The notes under the pieces: model-generated
Told to the model about the DNA's origin: nothing
What the model saw: only the letters and a program-made list of their open reading frames with translations
The model's database searches: none
Part shown: piece by piece, positions 34,842-44,200 of the stretch
Numbering within the stretch: the first letter of the stretch is position 1
Layout: every line of letters starts with the position of its first letter
DNA from: CAZSBB01 sp964605235
GTDB lineage: Bacteria; Planctomycetota; Phycisphaerae; Phycisphaerales; Phycisphaeraceae
DNA: 64,000 nt
NCBI GenBank assembly: GCA_964605235.1
Contig: CAZSBB010000021.1
Location: 1 to 64,000, forward strand
Reading direction: 5' to 3'
Made by a program: the position numbers and the translations under genes

Positions 34842-35645
34842 GTGTCCGAGATCGCTCACGCTCCCGCCGCGGCCGGTCAGCCGCAGAGCTTCCTGGATAA
34901 ACATCACTTCCTCCTGCGCCGCCTGCACTCGCTGTCGGGCATCGTCCCGGTGGGCGTGTTCGTGTGCATGCACCTGTTCACCAACTTCCAACTGGTGCGC
35001 GGGGGCGAGGAGTTCCAGCACGAGGTGGATTTCATCCACAGCCTGCCGGCGCTGCTGTTCATCGAGATCGCCCTGTGGAGTTCGATCGGCTTCCACGCGG
35101 CGCTGGGCGTGGTCTACACCTTCACCGGCAAGAGCAACGTCAAGCACTACGGCTACCTCGCCAACTGGCGCTACACGCTGCAGCGCACCACCGGCTTCAT
35201 CGCCCTGATCTTCATCTTCCTGCACATCGCCACCCTGCGCTGGCGCTGGGACCTGTTCGACTGGTTCACCCCGTTCTACCGCGAAGGCGTCGACGGCACC
35301 CCGCTGGTCGCCGCCACCACCGCCGCGGCGTTGCAGGTGAGCTGGCTGGTGGTCGTGCTGTATCTCGTGGGCGCCCTGAGCGTGGTGTACCACTGGGCCA
35401 ACGGTTTGTGGACGGCGGCGATCACCTGGGGCCTGACGCTCAGCGTCGCCGCCCAGCGCCGCTGGGGCTACTTCTGCTGCGCCCTGGGCCTGGCGCTGAC
35501 GTTCTTCACCATCGGCGCGGTGTACGGGGCCATGAACTACCAGATCAGCGAACAGGAACGCCAGTCGATCCAGGCGACCATCGACGCCGGCGGCGAAGCA
35601 CATGGCGCAGCCAAGGCGGCGCCCGCGTCCCCCGCTGAGCATTAG
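34842..35645 (+). CDS. sdhC: succinate dehydrogenase cytochrome b558 subunit
   Basis: The membrane anchor of succinate dehydrogenase, 267 residues with five hydrophobic helices, of the b558 type that carries two haems and replaces separate SdhC and SdhD. Likely haem-ligand histidines are in FLLRRLHSLSGIVPVG, FVCMHLFTNFQ, IGFHAALGVVYT, FIFLHIATLRW and VVYHWANGLW. The start is GTG 34842 with AAGGA seven bases upstream. SdhA follows after a palindromic repeat of about 120 bases. The Ala-rich C-terminus is variable. Confidence 0.92.
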   Translation: MSEIAHAPAAAGQPQSFLDKHHFLLRRLHSLSGIVPVGVFVCMHLFTNFQLVRGGEEFQHEVDFIHSLPALLFIEIALWSSIGFHAALGVVYTFTGKSNVKHYGYLANWRYTLQRTTGFIALIFIFLHIATLRWRWDLFDWFTPFYREGVDGTPLVAATTAAALQVSWLVVVLYLVGALSVVYHWANGLWTAAITWGLTLSVAAQRRWGYFCCALGLALTFFTIGAVYGAMNYQISEQERQSIQATIDAGGEAHGAAKAAPASPAEH

Positions 35646-35660
35646 AAAATCAGTTTAAGA

Positions 35661-35775
35661 CTCACCACAGAGACACAGAGAACACAGAGTTCAACACGGA
35701 GCAGGAGTTGAATCCCATACTTGGACCGCTTTCTCGGTGTGAATTTCTCGGTGCTCTCTGTGGCTCTGTGGTAAA
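35661..35775. repeat. CACAGAG iterated-word palindrome (copy 1)
   Basis: CTCACCACAGAGACACAGAG and further CACAGAG words (35661-35689) face the complementary CTCTGTGGCTCTGTGGT words at 35735-35775. The arms pair over most of their length and enclose about 45 bases. Related copies lie at 39451-39564 and 44719-44829. It fills the sdhC-sdhA gap. Confidence 0.88.
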
Positions 35776-35871
35776 ACCGTCTTGAGATTAATGCCAGTCA
35801 ACTGAATCATTCCTCCCGCCGGCCGCGCGGTGCGTGGCGACGGGGCAGCTTCCAAAGGTGGAATCAGCAGC

Positions 35872-37743
35872 ATGTCCCAGCATCCTCGCGTCATCGTGGT
35901 CGGCGGCGGTCTGGCGGGTTTGGCCGCTAGCATGCGCATCGCCGAAGCCGGCGTGCCGGTGGACCTCTTCAGCATGGTCCCGGTCAAGCGTTCGCACAGC
36001 GTGTGCGCCCAGGGCGGCATCAACGCCTGCAACGAAGTGGCTCGCCAGCAGGGCTACTCCGAGTGGATGCACATGGATGAAACGCTCTACGGCGGCGACT
36101 TCCTCAATCATCAGCCGCCGGTCTACGAGATGGCGCACTGGGCGCCCAGGATCATCGACCTGATGGACCGCATGGGCGTGCCCTTCAACCGCACGCTCGA
36201 AGGGCAGCGCGACCTGCGCCTGTTCGGCGGCAGCTTGTTCAAACGCACCCACTTCGCCGGCGCCAGCACCGGCCAGCAGTTGCTCTACGCCCTCGATGAG
36301 CAGGTCCGCCGGTGGGAAGCCCAGGGCCTGGTGACCAAGTACGAGTTCTGGGAATTCCTCTGGCCGCTGCTCAACGAACAGGGCGAGTGCAAGGGCATCA
36401 TCGCCCAGGACATGCGCACCATGGAACTCAAGGCCTTCCGCGCCGATACCGTCATCATGGCGACCGGCGGCAACGGCCTGGTGTTCGGCAAGAGCACCAT
36501 GAGCGTGATCTGCAACGGCGGCGCTGCCGCACGCTGCTACCAGGCGGGCGCGTGGATGGGCAATCCCGAGTTCATTCAGGTGCATCCCACCGCCATCCCC
36601 GGCGAAGACAAGTGCCGGCTGATGAGCGAATCGGCGCGCGGCGAAGGCGGCCGGGTGTGGGTGCCGCGCAAGAAGGGCGACAACCGACCCCCGCTGCAGA
36701 TTCCCGACAACGAACGCTGGTACTTCCTCGAAGAGAAGTATCCCAAGTACGGCAACCTCGTCCCGCGCGACATCGCCACCCGCGAAATCTTCTGGGTCTG
36801 TCAGGATGGCTACGGCGTCGGCGGCGGCCGGATGGTTTACCTCGATGTGTCCCACCTGCCTGCCGGCACCAAGCAGAAGCTCCGCGCCATTCTGGAAATC
36901 TATGAGAAGTTCACCGGCGACGACCCCACCGAAGTCCCGATGAAAATCTTCCCGGCGGTGCACTACTCCATGGGCGGCCTGTATACCGTCTACACCAGTG
37001 AAACCCGCGCCGCCAAGCCCGGCGACGGCGTGGAAACCGTCCATGGCCTCAAGGCCGGCGCGCCCAACAACATGATGACCAACATCCCCGGCCTGTACGC
37101 CTTCGGGGAAGTCAACTACCAGTACCACGGCGCCACGCGCCTGGGCGCCAACGCGCTGCTCAACTGCATCTTCGATGGTCTGTACTGCGGCCCCAGCGTG
37201 GTCAACTATGTCCGCGATGGCGTCAAGAGCCGCGCGGCCGACCTGCCCGAAGCCGTGGCGAACCACTACATCCAGCAGGAAGAACACAAAGCCCAGAAGC
37301 TCATCAAGAGCGAAGGTGATGTGAATCCCTATCACCTGCACGCCCGGCTGGGCGATGAGATGACTGATTCCTGCACGGTGGTCCGCACCGAGGAACGCAT
37401 GCAGAAGGCGTATGCCGCGGTCGCCGACATGCGGCTGGAGTACCAGCGCGTGCGGCTGAGCGACACCGGCCTGTGGACCAACCAGAACCTGTCGTTCACC
37501 CGCGCCCTGGGCGACATGCTGGTCTACGCCGAGGCGATCCTGCAGGCGGCGATCATGCGCAAGGAATCGCGCGGCAGCCACTATCGCCCTGACTATCCGG
37601 ACCGCGTGGACGATCCGTTCCTCAAGACCACCGTCGCCAAGTACGACGCCGCGACGGGCAAAGCCAAACTGGAACTGGAAGAAATTCCCCTGCCCATGGT
37701 GCAGCCCCGCGCCCGCACCTATGGCAAGGTCGAGAGCAAGTGA
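35872..37743 (+). CDS. sdhA: succinate dehydrogenase flavoprotein subunit
   Basis: The flavoprotein that oxidises succinate to fumarate. It is 623 residues, typical for the b558-type complex. FAD binds through VIVVGGGLAGLAASM at the N-terminus, and the covalent FAD attaches to H42 in RSHSVCAQGGINA. GNPEFIQVHPTAIPG, SESARGEGGRVWV, HYSMGGLYT and TRLGANALLNCIFDG are active-site segments. I use the ATG at 35872 with AAAGGTGG upstream. The next gene on the strand is an unknown membrane protein, not sdhB. Confidence 0.96.
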   Translation: MSQHPRVIVVGGGLAGLAASMRIAEAGVPVDLFSMVPVKRSHSVCAQGGINACNEVARQQGYSEWMHMDETLYGGDFLNHQPPVYEMAHWAPRIIDLMDRMGVPFNRTLEGQRDLRLFGGSLFKRTHFAGASTGQQLLYALDEQVRRWEAQGLVTKYEFWEFLWPLLNEQGECKGIIAQDMRTMELKAFRADTVIMATGGNGLVFGKSTMSVICNGGAAARCYQAGAWMGNPEFIQVHPTAIPGEDKCRLMSESARGEGGRVWVPRKKGDNRPPLQIPDNERWYFLEEKYPKYGNLVPRDIATREIFWVCQDGYGVGGGRMVYLDVSHLPAGTKQKLRAILEIYEKFTGDDPTEVPMKIFPAVHYSMGGLYTVYTSETRAAKPGDGVETVHGLKAGAPNNMMTNIPGLYAFGEVNYQYHGATRLGANALLNCIFDGLYCGPSVVNYVRDGVKSRAADLPEAVANHYIQQEEHKAQKLIKSEGDVNPYHLHARLGDEMTDSCTVVRTEERMQKAYAAVADMRLEYQRVRLSDTGLWTNQNLSFTRALGDMLVYAEAILQAAIMRKESRGSHYRPDYPDRVDDPFLKTTVAKYDAATGKAKLELEEIPLPMVQPRARTYGKVESK

Positions 37744-37892
37744 TGGATTTGTTGATGTGTTGATGTACTGATTGATGGATGTGAAAACGGAACATCGACT
37801 TCATTTGGCCCCGGGTCAATGACTCGGGGCGGCCCCCGGCAACCCCGAGGCTTGAACTTGCGAAAAGGCCCGGCGTCACAACGACCTTGCGT
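37744..37892. repeat. iterated TTGATG words in the sdhA spacer
   Basis: At 37742-37786 the words GGATTTG, TTGATG, TTGATGT and GATTGATGGATG recur with a 7-9-base period, similar to the arms in the queE-queD gap. No complementary arm is seen nearby. The rest of the gap holds no gene. Confidence 0.65.
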
Positions 37893-38534
37893 ATGAGTCA
37901 GACGATGTCCCAGTTCGGCGCTTCATCCAACCCGCGCAGTGCGACGGCGCGGCCGGCCGATGCGCTGTGCGCCCCGGCGGTCGTGGAGCCTGCCGCGCAG
38001 CGGCTGACGGGTGCAGGCGAGCGAACCGCAACCCCCGTGCCCGCACCCGGCCCCGCCGCGACGCCGATCGTCTGGCTGCCCGCGCATCGCATGCGCCAGT
38101 ACCAGCGCGCCAAGTTGATCGGGGCGGCCCTGTTCGCCCTGATTTTCGCCGGCTGGTTGTATCTCCAGTGGTCCAACCCGCCCCTGCGCTGGTTCACGCT
38201 GGCGCTGCTGGCGCTGACCGGCTGGGTGACGTTTCGCTCCGTGCGCGAAGACGCCCGGCGCACGCGCGGCCGGCGGCTGGCGGTGGTGGACGACGCCCTG
38301 CTGATCACCATTGACGATCTGACCCAGCGTCTGCCGTTGTCTGCCGCCCGCCTCGTTTGGCGCGAGGATCATGACACGACGCTGGGGCTGTGGTTTTATG
38401 ACGCCCAGGGCCAAACGCTGGCGCACCTCGATGGCGAATTTTTCGCCGAGCAGGCGGAGGCGCGCATGTTCATGGGTTGGCTGCGGCGGCACACGACCTT
38501 GCCGTTGGTCGTGCAGTGGCCTACGGTTGAGTAG
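37893..38534 (+). CDS. membrane protein of unknown function inside the sdh cluster
   Basis: A 213-residue protein. The first ~60 residues are Ala/Pro-rich and probably disordered. Two hydrophobic helices follow (AKLIGAALFALIFAGWLYL near 72-90 and LRWFTLALLALTGWVTF near 97-113), then a soluble domain of about 95 residues with several Trp residues (VWREDHDTTLGLWFYDAQ). I do not recognise a family; the two-helix plus beta-domain layout resembles PH-domain-like membrane proteins. The position between sdhA and sdhB suggests a link to the complex, but this is only contextual. There is no good ribosome binding site. Confidence 0.68.
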   Translation: MSQTMSQFGASSNPRSATARPADALCAPAVVEPAAQRLTGAGERTATPVPAPGPAATPIVWLPAHRMRQYQRAKLIGAALFALIFAGWLYLQWSNPPLRWFTLALLALTGWVTFRSVREDARRTRGRRLAVVDDALLITIDDLTQRLPLSAARLVWREDHDTTLGLWFYDAQGQTLAHLDGEFFAEQAEARMFMGWLRRHTTLPLVVQWPTVE

Positions 38535-38600
38535 CAGAAGGAACGACCCGCCCGGCGCGTGTTCCGCGTCCGGGCGACATGCAAGGGAAGGTAGCTCGCG

Positions 38601-39392
38601 ATGATCGCCAACAACACCCCCGCCGACTCGATCCACTTTCGCGTCAAGCGCCAGGACAGCCCGACCACCGAGCCGTACTGGCAGCATTTCGCCATTCCCT
38701 ACAAACCCAACCTCAACATCATCAGCGTGCTGCAGTACATTGCCGGCGCCCCGGTGACCACTGAGGGCCAGAACACCACGCCGGTGGTCTGGGACTGCTC
38801 CTGCCTGGAGGAAGTCTGCGGCGCCTGCACCCAGGTCATCAACGGCCGGGCGCGGCAGGCGTGCTCCACCCTCGTCGATGAGCTGCGCGAGCAGGGCTTC
38901 GGCAATGCCGACAACCCCATCGTGCTCGAACCCATGAGCAAGTTCCCCGTGGTGCGCGACCTCTTCGTCGATCGCTCCCGCATGTTCAAAAACCTCATCA
39001 AGCTCCAGGGCTGGGTGCCCATCGACGGCTCGCACAGCCTGGGCGCCGGTCCCACTGAGCCGCCGCTGGCGCAGGAAGAACGCTACGAACTCTCGCGCTG
39101 CATGACCTGCGGCTGCTGCCTGGAAGCCTGCCCGCAGTTCACCCTCGAAAACAACTTCGTCGGCGCCCAGGCGATCGGCCAGGCGCTGTACTTCAACCAG
39201 CACGCCACCGGCGCCAAGCTCAAAGATGAGCGGCTGGAAGTCATGGCGGCGGCCGGCGGCATCAACGACTGCGGCAACGCGCAGAACTGCGTCAAAGCCT
39301 GCCCCAAGGAAATCCCCCTGACCGAAGCCATCGCCAAGATCGGCCGGCAGACCACGCTGTACGCCTTCCGCAAGTTCTTCACCAGCAAATAG
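38601..39392 (+). CDS. sdhB: succinate dehydrogenase iron-sulfur subunit
   Basis: The iron-sulfur subunit that passes electrons from FAD to the membrane haems. It is 263 residues. The [2Fe-2S] motif is CSCLEEVCGAC followed by the fourth Cys in RARQAC (near 67-88). The [4Fe-4S] and [3Fe-4S] ligands are in CMTCGCCLEACPQ and CVKACPKEIPL. AGGGAAGG precedes the ATG. An imperfect hairpin CGCCCGGCGCG..CGCGTCCGGGCG (38550-38577) lies just upstream and may separate its expression from the upstream gene. Confidence 0.95.
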   Translation: MIANNTPADSIHFRVKRQDSPTTEPYWQHFAIPYKPNLNIISVLQYIAGAPVTTEGQNTTPVVWDCSCLEEVCGACTQVINGRARQACSTLVDELREQGFGNADNPIVLEPMSKFPVVRDLFVDRSRMFKNLIKLQGWVPIDGSHSLGAGPTEPPLAQEERYELSRCMTCGCCLEACPQFTLENNFVGAQAIGQALYFNQHATGAKLKDERLEVMAAAGGINDCGNAQNCVKACPKEIPLTEAIAKIGRQTTLYAFRKFFTSK

Positions 39393-39450
39393 CGCCCTGG
39401 GTAGTTCAGTTCCCCATCGCCATGCATGGTCATGGGAAGTCAAACGAATA

Positions 39451-39564
39451 CTCACCACAGAGGCACAGAGAACACCGAGTTCAAGCAGGAAGAAGTGCGT
39501 TAGCCTGAATTGTGTCTGCTGTGCTCCGTGAGCCTTGCTCTGTGTCCTCTGTGTCTCTGTGGTA
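39451..39564. repeat. CACAGAG iterated-word palindrome (copy 2)
   Basis: CTCACCACAGAGGCACAGAG with ACACCGAGTTC (39451-39482) faces the complementary CTCTGTGTCCTCTGTGTCTC and TGTGGT (39537-39563), followed by AAAAATG. The arms pair over about 30 bases. The element lies between sdhB and gpsA. AAAAA after the right arm is preceded by the stem, so it is not a plus-strand terminator (a T-run would be needed). Confidence 0.88.
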
Positions 39565-39656
39565 AAAATGCTTTTTCCAGCGGTCATCAGGCTGAGGCAA
39601 TCACCCCAGACGCACGACCAACCACGCCCGCCGCGACTCCTACCGATCGGCTGAAT

Positions 39657-40676
39657 ATGTTCACCCGCATCAGCATCATCGGCGACGGCTCCATGGCGAT
39701 GGTCATGGCGTTGCTGCTCGAAAGCCAGGGCGCCAAGGTCACCATCTGGGGCGCGTTTCCCGATCACGTCCAGCAGCTCATCCAACTGCGCGAAAGCCGT
39801 CGGCATCTGCCCGGCTACCGCCTGCCCGACTCCATCGTCGTCACCTTTGACGACCGCAAAGCGTTCGGCGATGCCGAGCTGATTCTCTCGGCGGTGCCCA
39901 CCCAGTACACCCGGCAGGTCTGGGATCGCCTCCGTCCCTTTGTCCCGCCCCACCTGCCCATCGTCTCCGTCGCCAAAGGCATTGAAAACGACACGCTCCT
40001 GCGGCCCACGCAGATCATTGCCGACGTGCTGCGCGATGATCCCGACCGCGCGCCGCGCCCGCTGGCGACCCTCTCAGGTCCATCCGTCGCCGACGAGCTG
40101 GCGCGCTGCCTGCCCGCGATCGTGTGCGCCGCCAGCGACGACGAAACCTTCGCCCAGCGACTGCAGAAGACTTTCACCTGCCACTGGTTCCGCGTGTACA
40201 CCAACACCGATCTGCTGGGCGTGGAGCTGGCGGGGGCGACCAAGAACGTCATCGCCCTGGCGGCGGGCATCCTCGACGGCCTGCAGGCGGGCATCAACGC
40301 CAAGAGCGCGCTGCTCTCGCGCGGGCTGGCGGAAATCACCCGCCTGGGCGCCGCGATGGGCGCGCGCCCCGAAACCTTCTTCGGCGTCGCGGGCGTCGGC
40401 GACCTGACGACCACCTGTTTCAGCCCCACCGGCCGCAACCGCACCTGCGGCGAGCAACTGGGCAAGGGCCGCAAGCTCCAGACCATTCTCGAAGGCATGA
40501 CCAGCGTGGTCGAAGGTGTCCCCACCACCAAGTCCGTGGTGCAACTGGCGCAGCGCTACCGCGTGGAAATGCCCATCACCCAGGCGGTGCACCAGGTGCT
40601 CTTCGAGAACCTCGACCCCATCGAAGCCATCAGCCAGCTCATGAGCCGCCAGGCCAAAGCCGAACGCATCGGGTGA
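39657..40676 (+). CDS. gpsA: glycerol-3-phosphate dehydrogenase [NAD(P)+]
   Basis: GpsA reduces dihydroxyacetone phosphate to sn-glycerol 3-phosphate, the backbone of phospholipids. The 339-residue protein has ISIIGDGSMAMVMA as a variant of the GxGxxA nucleotide site (Asp replaces Ala in the usual GAGSWG). ILSAVPTQYTR, SVAKGIEND, LSGPSVADE, the catalytic lysine in LAGATKNVIALAAGI and GVGDLTTTCFSPTGRNR are all conserved. The start is ATG 39657; an in-frame ATG at 39510 lies in the repeat. No clear Shine-Dalgarno is present. Confidence 0.94.
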   Translation: MFTRISIIGDGSMAMVMALLLESQGAKVTIWGAFPDHVQQLIQLRESRRHLPGYRLPDSIVVTFDDRKAFGDAELILSAVPTQYTRQVWDRLRPFVPPHLPIVSVAKGIENDTLLRPTQIIADVLRDDPDRAPRPLATLSGPSVADELARCLPAIVCAASDDETFAQRLQKTFTCHWFRVYTNTDLLGVELAGATKNVIALAAGILDGLQAGINAKSALLSRGLAEITRLGAAMGARPETFFGVAGVGDLTTTCFSPTGRNRTCGEQLGKGRKLQTILEGMTSVVEGVPTTKSVVQLAQRYRVEMPITQAVHQVLFENLDPIEAISQLMSRQAKAERIG

Positions 40677-40754
40677 GGCGGGAACACATTTGGCAGGTGC
40701 GTTGTACTCGAACCGCACGCTGGTTGTTGACCACTCATTTGCCAGGATGGTTTT

Positions 40755-40961
40755 CGCCCCCGACAGGGGCGCAGGAAAGCAGCCACGAGTGCAGCGCCGC
40801 ATAACTCGTGGGAACTGAATGCTGATGACATGACTCACCCCGGCAGGGGTGACGGAAGCTTCCGCCGTCCCTCCGGGACGGATGGGAAAAATATCCCGCA
40901 GCCACCACGGGTTTCGCGGTGCTCCACCCGTGGCTACTGCCCGCGACCCCGGCTGGGGTCG
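40755..40961. repeat. array of eight consecutive hairpins
   Basis: Eight separate palindromes follow each other: CGCCCC/GGGGCG (40755-40771), CCACGAGT/ACTCGTGG (40783-40811), CACCCC/GGGGTG (40836-40851), GGAAGCTTCC (40854-40863), CCGTCCC/GGGACGG (40865-40881), GGGA/TCCC (40884-40896), CCACGGGT/ACCCGTGG (40905-40933) and CGACCCC/GGGGTCG (40944-40961). No reading frame explains them. The rest of the 40677-41223 gap holds no gene. Confidence 0.85.
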
Positions 40962-41223
40962 AAGATCATCGTTGACCGCTGCGCCTTCGCAACGCGGGCA
41001 ACCGCATTTGTTGCTTATCTGCATGGGCTGCTTACCCCCGCAATTTCCCTTGCCGACGGCGCTTGGGGGTCGTAACCTGTCCACGGTGCAAACGTTGATG
41101 ACCAGCCGGGCTTGCCGCAGGCAAGCCGATGGGATGGGATGAGATTGACATCGAACCGCGCCCGGCCCGCGCCGCCGGGGTTGACGCATCGCCTCGGGGA
41201 GCGATGCCGGGAGGAGTTGCGTC

Positions 41224-44200
41224 GTGCTGATCCGCTGTCCGCACTGCGGCCACCGCATCGATATCCGCAACGCCAAGCCGCAGCGCTACCATCCGACCTG
41301 CGACAAGTGCCGCCGCAAGTTCATTCTGCTGGTCAAGGGCGAGCCGGGGCCGGACCAGAAAATGGCGGTTTTCCGCGACGAGCCGGAGTTGATCGCCCGG
41401 GTGCAGCAGATCAAGACCGCGCCGGACCAGCCCACCGCGACCACGCCCGCCGGCGCAGCGCTCCCGCCGCATTCGCTGTCGGATGAACCGATCGAAGCGG
41501 TGATTGCCGACCCCGGCAACGACAATCTCGCCGAGATCAACCTGCCCGATGACGTGCGCAAACCCGCCACCGCCGCCGACGTGCAGCGCACGCTGGTCAG
41601 TGAGAAACCATCGCCCGCACCGGCGCGACCCGCTTCACCCACCGCCGACGATGACGACCCGCCGATGCGCGTGCAGCGCCCCGACGTGCCGCGCCCCAGT
41701 GGTCGGCAGTTTGAGCGCATCACCTCCAGCCCTGCCGGCAGCGGCGTCGGCGATGTCACCTTGCCCGGCCAGCCCGCCACGCCGGCGTCGGTCACTGACT
41801 CCCTGGAGCTGCCCACCCGCGCTGAGCGCTCGTCCCCGCCGCGCGCCGCCGCGGCCGACCTCACCCTGCCCACCGGCGGCAGCGCGGCCGACGGCATCCC
41901 CGGCTACCAACCGCCCCGCCGTACTCACGACAGCGCCACACCCGACATGGACCGCACCGCGCCGCCGCCGACCAGCACCGCCAGCCGCGCGCCCGACACG
42001 GATCAGACCGTCATCTCACCGCTCACCAGCGGCGCCGCGGACATGGACATCACCCTCGTCCATGATGATGACGACGCCGACCCCAACGCCACCGTCGCCA
42101 GCCGGTTCGACAGCGACCGCACCGTCGCCTCTGCCGCCGATGGCGCCCAGCGGCTTGAAACGTCTGCCGGAGGCGGCGAGCTGCGCGGCAACCTCGGCGG
42201 CTACCACATCGAACGTCTCCTCGGCCGCGGCGGCATGGGCAGCGTTTACCTCGCCCGTCAGCTTTCGCTGGACCGCCCGGTCGCGCTCAAGACCATGAAC
42301 CCCCAGTGGGCGCAGGACCCGATCTTCCTGTCGCGCTTCACCCGCGAAGCCTTCGCCGCCGCCCAGCTCGTGCATCACCATGTGGTGCAGATTTACGACA
42401 TCAGCGAAGAGAAGAAAACCCACTTCTTCTCCATGGAGTTCGTCACCGGCCGGTCGCTGCAGGGCGTGCTGGAACAAAAAGGTCGGCTCGACGTCGAAGA
42501 AGCGGTGGGCTACATCCTGCAGGCGGCGCGCGGGCTCAAGTTCGCCCACGACCACGGCATGGTCCACCGCGACATCAAGCCCGACAACCTGATGCTCAAC
42601 GAGCAGGGCATCGTCAAGGTCGCCGACCTGGGCCTGGTCAAAACGCCTGACGCCGACGTCGCCGAGCGCCAGCGCGAACAGGAACTGGATCGCTCGGGCA
42701 AGGACCGCCCGCCGCTGCCGCCCTCGGGCAGTCGGCTTGCCGCCAGCGCACATGTGACGATGGCGGGCGCGGCGATGGGCACCCCCGCCTACATGGCGCC
42801 CGAGCAGGCGAGCGATGCGGCGTCGGTCGATCACCGCGCCGACATTTACTCGCTGGGCTGCACGCTCTACACGCTGGTGACCGGGCAGCCCGTGTTCACC
42901 GGCAAGACCATCATGGAGGTGATGACCAAGCACGCCACCGAGCCGGTGACCCCGCCGGATGTCGTGGCGGAGCGCGTGCCCAAGAGCTTGTCGTCGATCG
43001 TGATGAAGATGGTCGCCAAGCGCCCCAGCGATCGTTACCAGTCGATGGATGAAGTGATCGCCGCGCTGGAACTGTTCCTGGGCGTCAGCAGCGCCGGCCC
43101 GTTCACCCCGCAGGAACAGCACGCCACGCTGCTCGAAAGCAGTGCCCGCAGCTTCAACAAGTCCAGGAAGGCTGCCCTGCGCCGTCTGCTGAAAGTCGCC
43201 TTTGTCCTGCTGTGCGTGCTGGCGTTTGTCGGCTTGGCGCTGAGCAAACAGTTCGTCGCCGCCGGCGGCGTGGTGGGACTGGCGGTGCTGACCGGCCTGG
43301 CGTACTTCGCCGTCACCGGCATTTTCGACAAGACCTATGTCTTCCGCCGGTTCCGGCAGTTTGTGCTGGGCAGTCGGCTGGCGGACTGGCTGATGATGCT
43401 GCTGGGCGCCGCCGGGGCGGCCGCGGTGCTGTATGTCTTCAACCTGCTGTGGGTCTGGCTGGGGCTGTGCGTGCTGGCGGTGGTGCTGGCGCTGGGTTTC
43501 TATTTCGTCATCGACAAGCTGGTCGCCCGCGACCGCGCGGCCGCGGTGCAGGACGTGCAGGACATGCTCAAGACCATGCGCCTGCGCGGGCTGGAGGAAG
43601 AAGCGCTGCGGCGGTTCGTCTGTCGCTACAGCGGGGCGAACTGGGAAGCGTTCTACGAAGCCCTGTTCGGCTACGAAGCCAAGCTGGCGGCGCGCGGCAA
43701 GTGGGGGCAGGGCGACGACGGCAAGCCGCGCAAACGCTATGGCATCTGGCGCGATTTCGTGACCGCCTGGATCGACGAAAAACAGCGCGCCCGCGATGAA
43801 GCGGCGCAACGCCGACATCTGCAGAAGATCGAACGCGCCAAGCTGCAGGCGCAGGGCATGAACGAACTGCAGGCCCGCAAGGAAGCGCAGTGGGCGGCGG
43901 TGTCCATGGTCGCCTCGGCGGCAAAGTTCCAGGAAACGGTCAAGCTGGTCCAGGCAGCGCCCGAGGGCGCGGCGCTGCCCGCAGGCGTCACCGGCAAGGT
44001 GAACGTCAACCAGATGATCTATGGCGACGAGAACGAGCAGGGCGTCCGCGACACCAGCGGCCCCGGCCTGCCGGCGCGCCTGCTCAACCTGCTGCTGGGC
44101 GCCCGCATGCGCTTCGCCCTGGCGGTCATCCTGCTGGGCGCCTGCGCGCTGTGGATGCACCAGAACGGCTTGATCCCGCAGCAGGTGTCGAGCAAGGAGG

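Noticed and set aside
35788..37581. A 597-codon minus-strand frame opposite sdhA
   Set aside because: SdhA is complete with all active-site motifs; the reverse frame is a GC artefact.
39451..39570. CACAGAG palindrome as a rho-independent terminator of sdhB
   Set aside because: The stem is followed by AAAAA on the plus strand, not T. A T-run would be on the other strand, where no gene ends.
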